Position numbers and translations under genes: made by a program. The notes beneath the pieces are model-generated. The model was not told where the DNA came from and made no database searches. It saw only the letters and a program-made list of their open reading frames with translations. Positions 33,111 to 41,649 of a stretch of DNA of 64,000 nt are shown one piece after another (within the stretch, counting starts at the first letter, position 1; every line of letters starts with the position of its first letter). Source of the DNA: Brevundimonas sp. Leaf363 (GTDB lineage: Bacteria; Pseudomonadota; Alphaproteobacteria; Caulobacterales; Caulobacteraceae); contig NZ_LMPZ01000002.1 in the NCBI RefSeq assembly GCF_001424025.1, positions 62,001 through 126,000 of the forward strand, read 5' to 3'.

Positions 33111-33952
33111 CCCTGCAAACCACCAAGACCCACATCGTCCACGGCGGCGTGCTGAAATACCTGCGCCACGACAGCGCCGCGACCGGCACGCCCATGACCC
33201 TGTCGGTCTTCACGCCGCCGGGAGAGGGGCCGTTTCCGGTCCTCATCTGGCTCAGCGGCCTGACCTGCACAGAGGACAACTTCACCACCAAGGCCGGGGC
33301 CTATGAGGCGGCGGCGAAGCACGGCGTCATCATCGTCGCGCCCGACACCTCGCCGCGCGGAGACGGCGTGGCCGACGATCCGGCCTATGACCTGGGGCAG
33401 GGGGCTGGCTTCTATGTCGATGCGACGCAGGCGCCGTGGGCGCCGCACTTCCGCATGGAGACCTATGTCACGGACGAGCTGATCGCCCTGATCGATGCAG
33501 AGTTTCCGACGACTGGCGTGCGCGGCGTCAGCGGCCACTCCATGGGCGGCCACGGGGCGCTGACCCTGGCCCAGCGCCATCCCGACCTCTTCCAGTCGGT
33601 TTCCGCCTTCGCGCCGATATCCTCGCCGACCCGCTGTGCCTGGGGCGAAAAGGCCTTCACCGCCTACCTGGGCGCCGACCGCGCCGCCTGGGCCGAACAC
33701 GACGCGGCCCTGCTGATTGAGGGGGGCGCGGCGCGAGGGGTCTACGACGACATCCTGGTCGATCAGGGCGACGCCGACAGCTTCCTGACGGACCAGCTGA
33801 AGCCCGAACTGCTGACCGGGGCCGCCGCCGCCGTGGGCCAGACCCTGACTCTGCGAATGCAGCCCGGCTACGACCACTCCTACTTCTTCATGGCCAGCTT
33901 CATCGCCGATCATGTGGCCTTCCACGCGGAAAGGCTTAAGGGACCGGCATGA
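33107..33952 (+). CDS. fghA: S-formylglutathione hydrolase
   Basis: 281-residue alpha/beta hydrolase that splits S-formylglutathione into formate and glutathione. The nucleophile Ser lies in SGHSMGGHGAL, the oxyanion region LSGLTCTEDNFTTKAG is typical, and the catalytic His is in PGYDHSYFFMASF. Its ATG overlaps the VOC stop, and its stop overlaps the next small gene. Together with frmA it completes formaldehyde oxidation. Confidence 0.96.
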   Translation: MTLQTTKTHIVHGGVLKYLRHDSAATGTPMTLSVFTPPGEGPFPVLIWLSGLTCTEDNFTTKAGAYEAAAKHGVIIVAPDTSPRGDGVADDPAYDLGQGAGFYVDATQAPWAPHFRMETYVTDELIALIDAEFPTTGVRGVSGHSMGGHGALTLAQRHPDLFQSVSAFAPISSPTRCAWGEKAFTAYLGADRAAWAEHDAALLIEGGAARGVYDDILVDQGDADSFLTDQLKPELLTGAAAAVGQTLTLRMQPGYDHSYFFMASFIADHVAFHAERLKGPA

Positions 33953-34188
33953 GCCAGTCAGACGCCACGCCGGACTACACCGAGATGTTCGCCGCCCTGT
34001 GCCGCGAGCTGGGCTACTGCCTGCACGAAAAGGGCGAGAAGCGCGTTCTCGCCGCCCTGCCGAACGGGCTGGACGCGGCAGTGCGGGCGGTGTTCGAGGC
34101 CGAGGGCGTCGACTTCCCCTCCACCACCGGCGACCACCGCCGCGCCGTGCGGGACTGCTTGAAGGCGAACCTGCCGGCTGAGGGTTGA
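33949..34188 (+). CDS. Hypothetical 79-residue protein
   Basis: Small acidic-to-neutral cytoplasmic protein (MSQSDATPDYTEMFAALCRE, then LGYCLHEKGEKRVLAALPNG), no motif recognised. Its ATG overlaps the fghA stop (ATGA), which supports translation from the same mRNA. Two Cys (about 18 and 24) near the N-terminus and one near the C-terminus could be reactive toward aldehydes or metals, but this is a guess. Confidence 0.65.
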   Translation: MSQSDATPDYTEMFAALCRELGYCLHEKGEKRVLAALPNGLDAAVRAVFEAEGVDFPSTTGDHRRAVRDCLKANLPAEG

Positions 34189-34206
34189 ACCGACCTTTTC
34201 TTTCGT

Positions 34207-34336
34207 CATCCCCCGACTTGATCGGGGGACCAGGCGGCGCCGAAGGCGATCTTTGCAACGGTCGTGGCTGAACAGCTTCGCGCTCTCGCGCGCCGCCTGG
34301 TCCCCCGGTCTCCGCTTCGCTCCGCCGGAGGATGAC
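34207..34336. repeat. Inverted-repeat element, family E
   Basis: About 130 bp after the formaldehyde operon. A perfect 17-bp inverted repeat is GGGGGACCAGGCGGCGC at 34224-34240 and its complement at 34290-34306. Outer arms add CATCCCCCGACTTGATCGGG and CCGGAGGATGAC. The interior includes GCTTCGCGCTCTCGCGC. The remainder of this gap up to 34481 has no gene that I can support. Confidence 0.75.
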
Positions 34337-34481
34337 GAAAGTGGTGGGGCAGCCAAAGGCAGTCCACACAACGATCACAGCGAAGACCATAAAGGCCACG
34401 ACGGGCGCGGCGTTCGTTGTGGCCGTCGTGCCTCGTCGTGTGCGTTGTGACACCTTGAGCGCTACCGCGCTCCCTCAAGCC

Positions 34482-34709
34482 TCAGAACGGAAACGCTTCG
34501 CCGCCGCTGGAGCACAGGCGCCGTTCCATCCGCTTGTTCGCATGGACCCGCACCAGCCGCCTCGCGCGCAACTGTTCGTGCAGGCTGTCGGCAAGACACA
34601 GGATCTGTTCGTCGCTCAGACGATCGGTCACGTCCGACAGCTGCTGGCGGATGGCTTCCAGCTGCAGGGCGTTGACGCACAGCGGCGCCAGTGAATGAAC
34701 GTCTCCCAT
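34482..34709 (-). CDS. Hypothetical 75-residue protein
   Basis: Small protein ([40 protein letters not shown]) predicted to be mostly helical, with a basic C-terminal stretch ([18 protein letters not shown]). The start at 34709 has a strong AGGAGG seven bases upstream, the best Shine-Dalgarno in this area, which favours a real gene. A possible general-stress (EcfG-type) promoter lies upstream. No family recognised. Confidence 0.65.
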   Translation of the reverse strand: MGDVHSLAPLCVNALQLEAIRQQLSDVTDRLSDEQILCLADSLHEQLRARRLVRVHANKRMERRLCSSGGEAFPF

Positions 34710-34748
34710 CACGGCTCCTCCTGAAGCGCGTTCAACGTGTGGAGATAG

Positions 34749-34774
34749 AACCGACGGCCGCAACCTTAAGTTCC
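34749..34774 (-). promoter_or_regulatory. Possible EcfG-type general stress promoter
   Basis: On the minus strand, GGAAC (34774-34770) is followed after 17 bases by GGTT (34752-34749). The alphaproteobacterial general-stress sigma consensus is GGAAC-N16-17-CGTT, so one base differs. It would start RNA about 30 bases before the 75-residue gene. Confidence 0.35.
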
Positions 34775-34888
34775 CGGGCATCGTGCCTAACCATCCATGA
34801 ACGGAACAAAGGTTCCTGCGGGGGCTTGGGATCGGCGAACGGGCGCCTAGATCAGGCCCCCCGAACGGATCGACCAAGGAGCCTGCCG

Positions 34889-35503
34889 ATGGCCTTCACC
34901 CTGCCGCCTCTTCCTTACGCCTATGACGCGCTGGAGCCCGCCATCGATCAGGAGACGATGACTTTCCACCACGACAAGCATCACCAGGCCTACGTCGACA
35001 ATCTGAGCAAGGCCGTCGACGCCGATCCGGCCCTGCAGGGCAAGTCGCTCGAAGAGCTGTTCGCCAACATCGGCGCGGCGCCCAAGGCGGTTCGCAACAA
35101 CGGCGGCGGACACTGGAACCACAGCCTGTTCTGGGAGCTGCTGGCCCCCGTCGGTAAAACCGGCGAACCCTCGGCCGAACTGGCCGCCGCCATCGACCGC
35201 GACCTGGGCGGGCTGGACAAGTTCAAGGAAGATTTCAACGCCGCCGGCGCCGGCCAGTTCGGCTCGGGCTGGGCCTGGCTGATCGTCCAGGACGGCAAGC
35301 TGAAGGTCACCTCGACCCCCAACCAGGACAACCCCCTGATGGACGTGGCTGAGCAGAAGGGCGCCGTCGTCCTGGCCGCTGACGTGTGGGAACACGCCTA
35401 TTATCTGAAGTACCAGAACCGCCGCCCGGAATACCTCAAGGCCTTCTGGACCGTGGTGAACTGGAACAAGGCGAACGAACTCTACGCCGCCGCGACCGCG
35501 TAA
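34889..35503 (+). CDS. sodB: Superoxide dismutase [Fe/Mn]
   Basis: 204-residue iron/manganese superoxide dismutase. The metal ligands and second sphere are visible in [32 protein letters not shown], and [19 protein letters not shown]. The FWELL and GGGHWNHS pattern with Gln in the middle region (AGQFGSGW) fits Fe-type enzymes. The ATG has AAGGAG upstream. A GGAAC-AAAG-GTTCC inverted repeat (34803-34816) lies upstream. Confidence 0.95.
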   Translation: MAFTLPPLPYAYDALEPAIDQETMTFHHDKHHQAYVDNLSKAVDADPALQGKSLEELFANIGAAPKAVRNNGGGHWNHSLFWELLAPVGKTGEPSAELAAAIDRDLGGLDKFKEDFNAAGAGQFGSGWAWLIVQDGKLKVTSTPNQDNPLMDVAEQKGAVVLAADVWEHAYYLKYQNRRPEYLKAFWTVVNWNKANELYAAATA

Positions 35504-35609
35504 ACGGGCGAGAAGCGAACAGAGTTGAGTCGTTTTTCCTCTGTTCGCTTCACCCCTCCCGTTCTGACATGTGCACGATGTGCACTCGAAAAAACCCCGG
35601 AGCCCGCTC

Positions 35610-36524
35610 GTGACCCTGGTCCCCTTCCGCCTTGCCACCGCGCTTCTGGTCACCGGCTTCGTCGTGGCCGCCTGCGACGCGCCGACCGCGCCGGCTGATG
35701 CGCCCCAAGCCGCCGCGCCCGCCAGCCCTGACGTCAGCCCGTTCCGCATCGGCGCGCTGCAGGCCTGGTCGCTGAAGGACGGCGACATCGTCATGCCCGT
35801 CGCCGCAGCCGAGTTCCCGTGGACGGACGGCCCGGCGGTTCAGGCGGCCCTGACCGCCGGCGGCCAGCCGACCGACCAGATCCGCCTGTCGATCCAGCCG
35901 CTGCTGATCAAGGACGGCGAGCATCTGGTGCTGATCGACACCGGCGCGGGCGGGGCGATGGGGACCGAGGGCAAGCTGGTCGCGTCGTTGCGCACCGCCG
36001 GCTTCCAGCCGACCCAGGTCACCGACGTCCTGATCTCCCACGCGCATGGCGACCACGTCGGCGGTCTGGTCGATGCGGACGGCCGATTGGCCTTCCCCAA
36101 CGCTGTCGTCCGGATGAGCACGCCGGAATGGGCCTTCGCCCAGCAAACCGCGGAGGCGGAGGGCGCCGGCCCCCTGCTGGCCGCCATCACGCCCAAGGTC
36201 CAGGCCTTCGCGCCGGGCGCCCAGGTCACCCCCTCGATCAAGGCCGTGCCCCTGCCGGGCCACACGCCGGGCCACTCGGGCTACCAGATCGCCTCGGGCG
36301 ACGGCCGCCTGCTCTACATCGGCGACGCCCTGCACAGCTCGGTCATCTCGGTCGCCCGCCCCGACCTGGTGAACGGCTGGGACAGCGACAGCCCCGCCGC
36401 CGTCGGCACGCGCCGCCAGCTGCTGGCGAACACCCAGTGGGTCTACGCCGGCCACTTCCCCTTCCCCGGCCGCGGCCGCTTCCAGCCGTTGGGCGAAGGC
36501 TACGTCTGGGCGGCGGAGCGCTAG
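35610..36524 (+). CDS. MBL-fold metallo-hydrolase lipoprotein
   Basis: 304-residue metallo-beta-lactamase fold protein, probably exported. GTG at 35610 begins a signal peptide with lipobox VVAAC; a longer start at 35571 would add 13 residues. Motifs are LISHAHGDHVGG (the HxHxDH site), PLPGHTPGHSGY, and a later His in VYAGHFPFPGRG. Such enzymes hydrolyse lactones, phosphodiesters or beta-lactams; the substrate is not predictable here. The sequence just upstream has a tandem ATGTGCAC-G-ATGTGCAC repeat (35568-35584). Confidence 0.88.
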   Translation: MTLVPFRLATALLVTGFVVAACDAPTAPADAPQAAAPASPDVSPFRIGALQAWSLKDGDIVMPVAAAEFPWTDGPAVQAALTAGGQPTDQIRLSIQPLLIKDGEHLVLIDTGAGGAMGTEGKLVASLRTAGFQPTQVTDVLISHAHGDHVGGLVDADGRLAFPNAVVRMSTPEWAFAQQTAEAEGAGPLLAAITPKVQAFAPGAQVTPSIKAVPLPGHTPGHSGYQIASGDGRLLYIGDALHSSVISVARPDLVNGWDSDSPAAVGTRRQLLANTQWVYAGHFPFPGRGRFQPLGEGYVWAAER

Positions 36525-36674
36525 GATCCTCCACCGCTCTTGGGCGGGGGAGGGGGATCACGAAGTGGTGGAGGGGGCGAGGGCATACGCGCCATCTGCT
36601 GCTGACGCTCGACCCAGCTTTCGCCCCCTCCACCGCAAGCGGCCCCCCTCCCCCGTGAAGAACGGGGGAGGATC
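36525..36674. repeat. Inverted-repeat element, family D
   Basis: 150-bp imperfect inverted repeat from GATCCTCC (36525) to GGAGGATC (36674). The inner arms GGTGGAGGGGGCGA and TCGCCCCCTCCACC match perfectly. It fills the gap after the MBL-fold gene. The remaining 80 bases to the GH39 gene contain no ORF. Confidence 0.75.
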
Positions 36675-36757
36675 TTTGTCGCAGGCCGCCATCTTGCCGC
36701 TCGCCGCCACTCCCGCTACGCCTTCTCCCCAATAGTCAGACAAAACGGGGACGGACG

Positions 36758-38323
36758 ATGGGTTGGATGCGGAGCCTTCTGGCGGGGGCTGTGGCGGCGA
36801 TCGCCTTGGCGGCCGAACCCGCACTGGCTCAACCCGCCCCGCGCGTGGTCACCGCCGACCTGGGCGCCCCGACCACCCCGCGCGACCGGATGGCCGACTT
36901 CTCGATCGGTTCGGACTATCCCGGCACCCTGATCCGCGACGACAGCCTCGGCCAGCTGCAGACCGCCCAGAACGAGCTGGGTTTCCGTTACATTCGCTTC
37001 CACGGCATCTTCCACGACGACTTGGGGACCTACCGCGAGGTCGACGGCAAGCCCGTCTATGACTGGACGCGGATCGACTACCTCTACGACCGCCTCTTGG
37101 GCATGGGGCTGAAGCCGTTCGTGGAGCTGGGCTTCACGCCTGACGCCATGAAGACGTCCGAGCAGACCATCTTCTATTGGAAGGGCAACACCTCCCACCC
37201 GGTCCCGGCCAAGTGGGACGGCCTGGTCGACGCCTTCGTGCGCCATCTGATCGACCGTTACGGGATCGAGGAGGTTCGGACCTGGTATTTCGAGGCCTGG
37301 AACGAGCCCAATCTGGACGGCTTCTGGGAGCGGGCGGACCAGGCGGCCTATTTCGACCTCTATGGCCGCTCGGCGCGGGTGATCAAGGCGATCGACCCGG
37401 CGCTGCGCGTCGGCGGCCCGGCCACGGCGGGCGCCGCCTGGACGCCCGAGTTCATCGCCTATGCCGACGCCAACAACCTGCCGATCGACTTCATCGCCAC
37501 CCACACCTACGGCGTCGAGGGCGGCTTCCTGGATGAGTACGGCGAGGGCGACAACCGCGTCCTGCAGACCGACAAGGCCATCGTCGCCGACGTGCGCCGC
37601 GTGCGGGCCGAGATCGAGGCCTCCAGCCGCCCCGGCCTGCCGCTGTTCTTCACCGAGTGGAGCGTCAGCTACAATCCGCGCGACCCGGTGCACGACGACT
37701 ACATGAGCGCCGCCTACATCATCGAGAAGCTTCACCAGGTCGAAGGCGTGGTGCAGGGGATGAGCTACTGGACCTACTCGGACCTGTTCGAGGAGCCCGG
37801 CCCCCAGACCCGCGCGTTCGATGGCGGCTTCGGCCTGATGACACCGGACGGGATCCGCAAACCCAGCTGGTTCGCCTACAAATACCTGAACGCCCTGGGC
37901 GACGCCGAACTGCCCAGCGGCGACGGCCAGTCCATCGTGGCGCGCGACGGCGATACGCTGCAGGTCCTGGCCTGGAGCTTCAGCGGCCCGCCCGAACAGG
38001 ACGTCAGCAACCGTCCCTTCTTCCGCCGCGTCCGCCCCGCCGCCGAGGCCGCCCCGGTCCAGATCGCCTTCGCCGGCCTGACGCCGGGCGCGCATCAGGT
38101 GATGGTCCGCCGCGTCGGCTTCCGCAACAACGACGCCTACACCGCCTATCTGGAGATGGGCCGCCCGGAGAAGCTGACCGCCGAGCAAATCGCCGCCCTC
38201 AACGCCTTGTCTGACGATGAGGCCGTGATGCACGCGGTCACGATCGGCGCCGACGGCAAGGGCGTGCTGATTCTGCCGATGCTGGAAGGCGACGTGGTGC
38301 TGGCCGAGGTGGCGACCCGCTAG
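36758..38323 (+). CDS. Glycoside hydrolase family 39 (beta-xylosidase-like)
   Basis: 521-residue secreted glycosidase. The signal peptide (MGWMRSLLAG...ALAQ, about 1-25) precedes a (beta/alpha)8 barrel. The acid/base Glu183 is in EAWNEPNLDGFW and the nucleophile Glu300 in FFTEWSVSYNPRD, both typical of retaining GH39 enzymes. GH39 includes xylosidases and iduronidases; the substrate is inferred to be a xylose-like unit. A C-terminal beta domain follows (about 390-521). Its stop overlaps the convergent GNAT-like gene. Confidence 0.93.
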   Translation: MGWMRSLLAGAVAAIALAAEPALAQPAPRVVTADLGAPTTPRDRMADFSIGSDYPGTLIRDDSLGQLQTAQNELGFRYIRFHGIFHDDLGTYREVDGKPVYDWTRIDYLYDRLLGMGLKPFVELGFTPDAMKTSEQTIFYWKGNTSHPVPAKWDGLVDAFVRHLIDRYGIEEVRTWYFEAWNEPNLDGFWERADQAAYFDLYGRSARVIKAIDPALRVGGPATAGAAWTPEFIAYADANNLPIDFIATHTYGVEGGFLDEYGEGDNRVLQTDKAIVADVRRVRAEIEASSRPGLPLFFTEWSVSYNPRDPVHDDYMSAAYIIEKLHQVEGVVQGMSYWTYSDLFEEPGPQTRAFDGGFGLMTPDGIRKPSWFAYKYLNALGDAELPSGDGQSIVARDGDTLQVLAWSFSGPPEQDVSNRPFFRRVRPAAEAAPVQIAFAGLTPGAHQVMVRRVGFRNNDAYTAYLEMGRPEKLTAEQIAALNALSDDEAVMHAVTIGADGKGVLILPMLEGDVVLAEVATR

Positions 38324-39528
38324 GCCTTGGCCACCCGGCCTTCGTTCTTGCCCTCGGTCTGCGGGGCCGGGACGCGCTGGCCGGCGGTGCGGCCCGCCGT
38401 CCGCAGCGGCGCGGGCCGTGTGCAGAAGCTGTAGTCGCCGTCGAAGGGGGTCGGCGCCCATTGGTCGCCGCCCGGACCGTCCGGGTCGAACCAGGCGTGG
38501 CAGTGGCCCCAGCCGCCCTCGCGCCGCGCCGTCCGCACCAGGGGCCCTAGGGCCTCCAGCAGTTCCGGGTTGACCACCTGCAGCCGCACCTTGGCGACGG
38601 CCAGCGCCTGGGCGTTGTCCAGCAGGGTCCGCGCGAGGGCGAAGACGGCGTCGCGCTCGCCCTCCAACGCGATCAGGTCGATGATCTCCAAGAACGGCGG
38701 CTCGATCGCATTGCCCTTGCCGATCTGGGCATAGGCGTAGCCGATGATCCGTCCGTCGCGTCGATAGGCAAGCAGCAGGGGCGCCAGCGTCTGGTCGGGG
38801 TCCGACACGCGCCAGCGCATCGCCTCGGGGCTGCGGTCCGCCACCATCCGCCCTTCGGCCTTCAGCGTGTCCCAGAACCGGCCGTAGTCCGAACCGTCGG
38901 ACAGGTCCGTCACCACCTCGATCCAGTCGGGCAGCTTCAGGCCATCGACGTCACCCAGACGCGGGCTCATCAGCCGTTCGCCCAGCGGCCGGGCCAGCCC
39001 CGGCGCCCGCTTGACCAGGCCCCGCAGCACCCGTCCGGTCAGGCAGGCCAGGGGATCGATCACCCACGACAGCTTCAGGGCGTGGGTGTCGGGAAATGGC
39101 TTCAGATCGAAGCGAGGATACAGCCGCGCCGAGGCCGGATTGGCGTTGAAGGTGAAGACGCTGAATACGCCGTCCTGCCGACACACCGACCGGATCAGAC
39201 CCCGGCTGCATCCGGCCAGTTCCGGGGGCACGACGATGGAGAAACCCTGCGCCCCGAAGTATTCGCGCCCGTCTTGCCAGAAGCGCTGGATCATGTTGCC
39301 GACGAAGGCGCGGGCGACGCCGTCCCGATCCTGAACGACGTAGCCGACCGGGGCGTCCAGCGCCTGGCGGGCCGGGTTGTCCTCCAGCCAGCGCCAGCCC
39401 GCGCTCGACCGCTCCGGCCACCACACCGCGCGGTGCAGGGCGTTGACGTCGGCGTAGTCGCCCTGATGGACAGGACGGACGCTCACCGTGGATCGATCCG
39501 GGACGGACGAGGGGTCATGAACGCGCAT
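38320..39528 (-). CDS. GNAT-fold acetyltransferase-like protein
   Basis: 402-residue protein probably made of two GNAT domains (about 15-170 and 190-355). The N-terminal half has VSVRPVHQGDYADVNALHRA and PELAGCSRGLIRSVC, which resembles an acyl-CoA pyrophosphate loop, and the second half has GRIIGYAYAQIGKGNAIEP. Related proteins occur with capsule and cell-envelope polysaccharide genes, where they acetylate sugars. Last ~40 residues look disordered. It is convergent with the GH39 gene by four overlapping bases. Confidence 0.7.
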   Translation of the reverse strand: MRVHDPSSVPDRSTVSVRPVHQGDYADVNALHRAVWWPERSSAGWRWLEDNPARQALDAPVGYVVQDRDGVARAFVGNMIQRFWQDGREYFGAQGFSIVVPPELAGCSRGLIRSVCRQDGVFSVFTFNANPASARLYPRFDLKPFPDTHALKLSWVIDPLACLTGRVLRGLVKRAPGLARPLGERLMSPRLGDVDGLKLPDWIEVVTDLSDGSDYGRFWDTLKAEGRMVADRSPEAMRWRVSDPDQTLAPLLLAYRRDGRIIGYAYAQIGKGNAIEPPFLEIIDLIALEGERDAVFALARTLLDNAQALAVAKVRLQVVNPELLEALGPLVRTARREGGWGHCHAWFDPDGPGGDQWAPTPFDGDYSFCTRPAPLRTAGRTAGQRVPAPQTEGKNEGRVAKA

Positions 39529-39578
39529 GAGCAGACATTACGCCACTCAGGTTAACAACCTGAGATTGCAACCTCGGG

Positions 39579-41618
39579 TCACCTCGACAATGTCAGTCCT
39601 ACCATGACGGTTCGCGGCGGGCCGAGGCTCTCGACCCCCGTGCCGGTCTCGGCGACCTGCACGTTTGCATCGAGCAGGTTCTCCGCCGCCAGCCAGAGGC
39701 CGAGGCCCTCGCGCACGGCCCAGTCGGCGCGGGCGTCCACGGCGACGGCGGCCTCCAGCACCCGGCTGTTCAGATCGTCCTCGAAGCGGTCGCTCTCATA
39801 GCGGGCGGCGACGCCGAGGGTCAGGCGCTCGGTGGCGCGCCAGTCGGCGCCGGCGGTGGCGCTCCAGCGCGGGGCCTGGGCGGGACGCAGACCCGTCAGC
39901 TGCGGCGCGGCCGATCCGCCGTCGATGTCCGCGTCGGTCCAGCTGGCGGCGGCGCGCAGGGTCAGTCGGTCGCCGGCTTCGACGGCGCCGTCGACCTCCA
40001 CGCCCACCGCCTTGATGGTCCCCGCATTCTGACGCTGGCGCAGGACGCCGCCGGCCGGAACAAAGCCCGCGCGCGGGAAGGTCGCCGGGCCCTCGCCGAT
40101 GGTGACGTTCACGATGGCGTCGTCGATGGCGTTCCAGAACACGGTCGCGCCCCAGCGGACCGCCCCGCGATCAAAGGCCAGTCCCGCCTCGACGCCCTTC
40201 AGTCGCTCGGGCTCCAGCGCCGCATTGGCCTCGGTCAGATCGTTGCCGACGCGGAAGGGCCGGTGCAGCTCGTTCAGGGTCGCCGGGCGAAAGCCGGAAT
40301 AGGCCGCGGCACGCACCGCGTAGCCGTCGCCGATAGCTCGCCGCGCCGCCAGCCGCGCGCTGAAAACCTCGCCAGACCGGTCCGGGTCGGTCTCGTCCAG
40401 CGTCGCCGCGCCCGTGGCCAGATCGGTCTCGTAACGGAAGCCGCTGGTGTTTTTCCAACGGTCATAGCGTGCGCCCCCGGCGACCAGCCACGGCCCGGCG
40501 CTCCACGAGCCGTCGACGTAGCCGCCCGCGACGCTGGTCTCGCCGCCCGCCTGCCGGCCGCGCGTGAAGGCGCCGGCCATGTAGCGGAAGCGCTCGTTGG
40601 TCTCGCCCTCGTTGAAGCGGGCGTCGGCGCCGAGTTCCCATTCCAGCCGTCCGCCCATGACGTCGGCGGTGCGGCGGCGCAGGGCGGCGTTCAGGCCCCA
40701 GCCGGTCGCCGGCGTCTTGAACTGGTCGTTGGCGGGCGTGGTGGTGGCGCGGTCGGCGGCGACGGCGGCCGAACTGTTGGCCAGATCGCTCTCGATCCGC
40801 CAGGCCTGCAGGCGCCAGCCGTATCCGCCGTCGGTCGGCGCCCGGGCCGCTGTGGCGCTCAGGCTGTGGCCGCTCGCATTGGCGCGGGCGCCCGCGAAGC
40901 CCGACCCACGGTCCTCCTCCCACGCCGCTGCGCGCAGCGACAGGTTGGCGTCGCCCAGTGGCGTGTTTAGGGGCGCATCGGCGCGCAGGGCCGCGCTGCG
41001 GGCGTCCAGGTCCAGCGGCGTATCGGCCGCGCCCGCCGCCGCGCCGCGCACGGGGACGTAACCGCCCGAGGTCTCATAAAGGCCCGACGCCGTCAGGGCG
41101 AAGGCGCCGATCCGCGCCGTGCCCGACCCTGCGACGCGCGCCCCGCCGCGCTCAGCCGCCGAGGCGTTCAGCATGGCACCGCCGTCGCGTTCACGCAGAG
41201 TGATGGTCCCGGTCAGGGCGCCGGCCCCGTACGGTCCCGACCCGGCCCCGCGCACCACATCCAACCCGTCCAGGCTCTCCGGCGAGGCCTGGGACCAGAT
41301 CACCCAGCCGCCGAAGGGATCGTTGATCGGAACCCCGTCCAGCAGGACCAGGGTCCGCCCCGCCCCGGACGGCGCGATGGCCCTGAGGCTGATCCCCTGC
41401 GTCGTCGGATTGGCCGCCAGGCTGGTGGTCCGGCGAAACAGGCTGACGGCTGGGATCTCCTGCAGCGCCTCGTCCAGCCGCTGCGACCGGTCCAGATCCT
41501 CGCGGCCCAGGCGGATGACGGAGAAGGCGGCCTGCGCCTCGGCGGGCGGCAGGCGCGCGGCGCTCACCACCACGTCGGACAACTGGGCGGGCGGGGGCGG
41601 CTGGGCATCCTGGAACAT
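39579..41618 (-). CDS. TonB-dependent outer-membrane receptor
   Basis: 679-residue TonB-dependent receptor. The TonB-box-like SDVVVSAARL lies at residues 13-22, the plug follows (TLVLLDGVPINDPFGGWV, VRGAGSGPYGAGALTG), and then a 22-strand barrel. The family would be BtuB-like by its plug. The ligand is unknown. The first 12 residues (MFQDAQPPPPAQ) are not a signal peptide, although FQDAQPPP looks like the mature start of such proteins. No in-frame upstream start gives one, because the gene upstream ends 31 bases away. N-terminal truncation, or an unusual start, should be considered. Confidence 0.88.
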   Translation of the reverse strand: MFQDAQPPPPAQLSDVVVSAARLPPAEAQAAFSVIRLGREDLDRSQRLDEALQEIPAVSLFRRTTSLAANPTTQGISLRAIAPSGAGRTLVLLDGVPINDPFGGWVIWSQASPESLDGLDVVRGAGSGPYGAGALTGTITLRERDGGAMLNASAAERGGARVAGSGTARIGAFALTASGLYETSGGYVPVRGAAAGAADTPLDLDARSAALRADAPLNTPLGDANLSLRAAAWEEDRGSGFAGARANASGHSLSATAARAPTDGGYGWRLQAWRIESDLANSSAAVAADRATTTPANDQFKTPATGWGLNAALRRRTADVMGGRLEWELGADARFNEGETNERFRYMAGAFTRGRQAGGETSVAGGYVDGSWSAGPWLVAGGARYDRWKNTSGFRYETDLATGAATLDETDPDRSGEVFSARLAARRAIGDGYAVRAAAYSGFRPATLNELHRPFRVGNDLTEANAALEPERLKGVEAGLAFDRGAVRWGATVFWNAIDDAIVNVTIGEGPATFPRAGFVPAGGVLRQRQNAGTIKAVGVEVDGAVEAGDRLTLRAAASWTDADIDGGSAAPQLTGLRPAQAPRWSATAGADWRATERLTLGVAARYESDRFEDDLNSRVLEAAVAVDARADWAVREGLGLWLAAENLLDANVQVAETGTGVESLGPPRTVMVGLTLSR

Positions 41619-41649
41619 CAGCTTCCTAACGGACCGATACGGCCGAGGT

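Noticed and set aside
35568-35584. Tandem ATGTGCAC repeats before the MBL-fold gene
   Set aside because: Short, possibly a regulatory site, but no supporting second locus was seen in this window.
36525-36674. Possible CRISPR-like or phage attachment site
   Set aside because: It is a single imperfect inverted repeat, without direct-repeat spacing, integrase or tRNA target.
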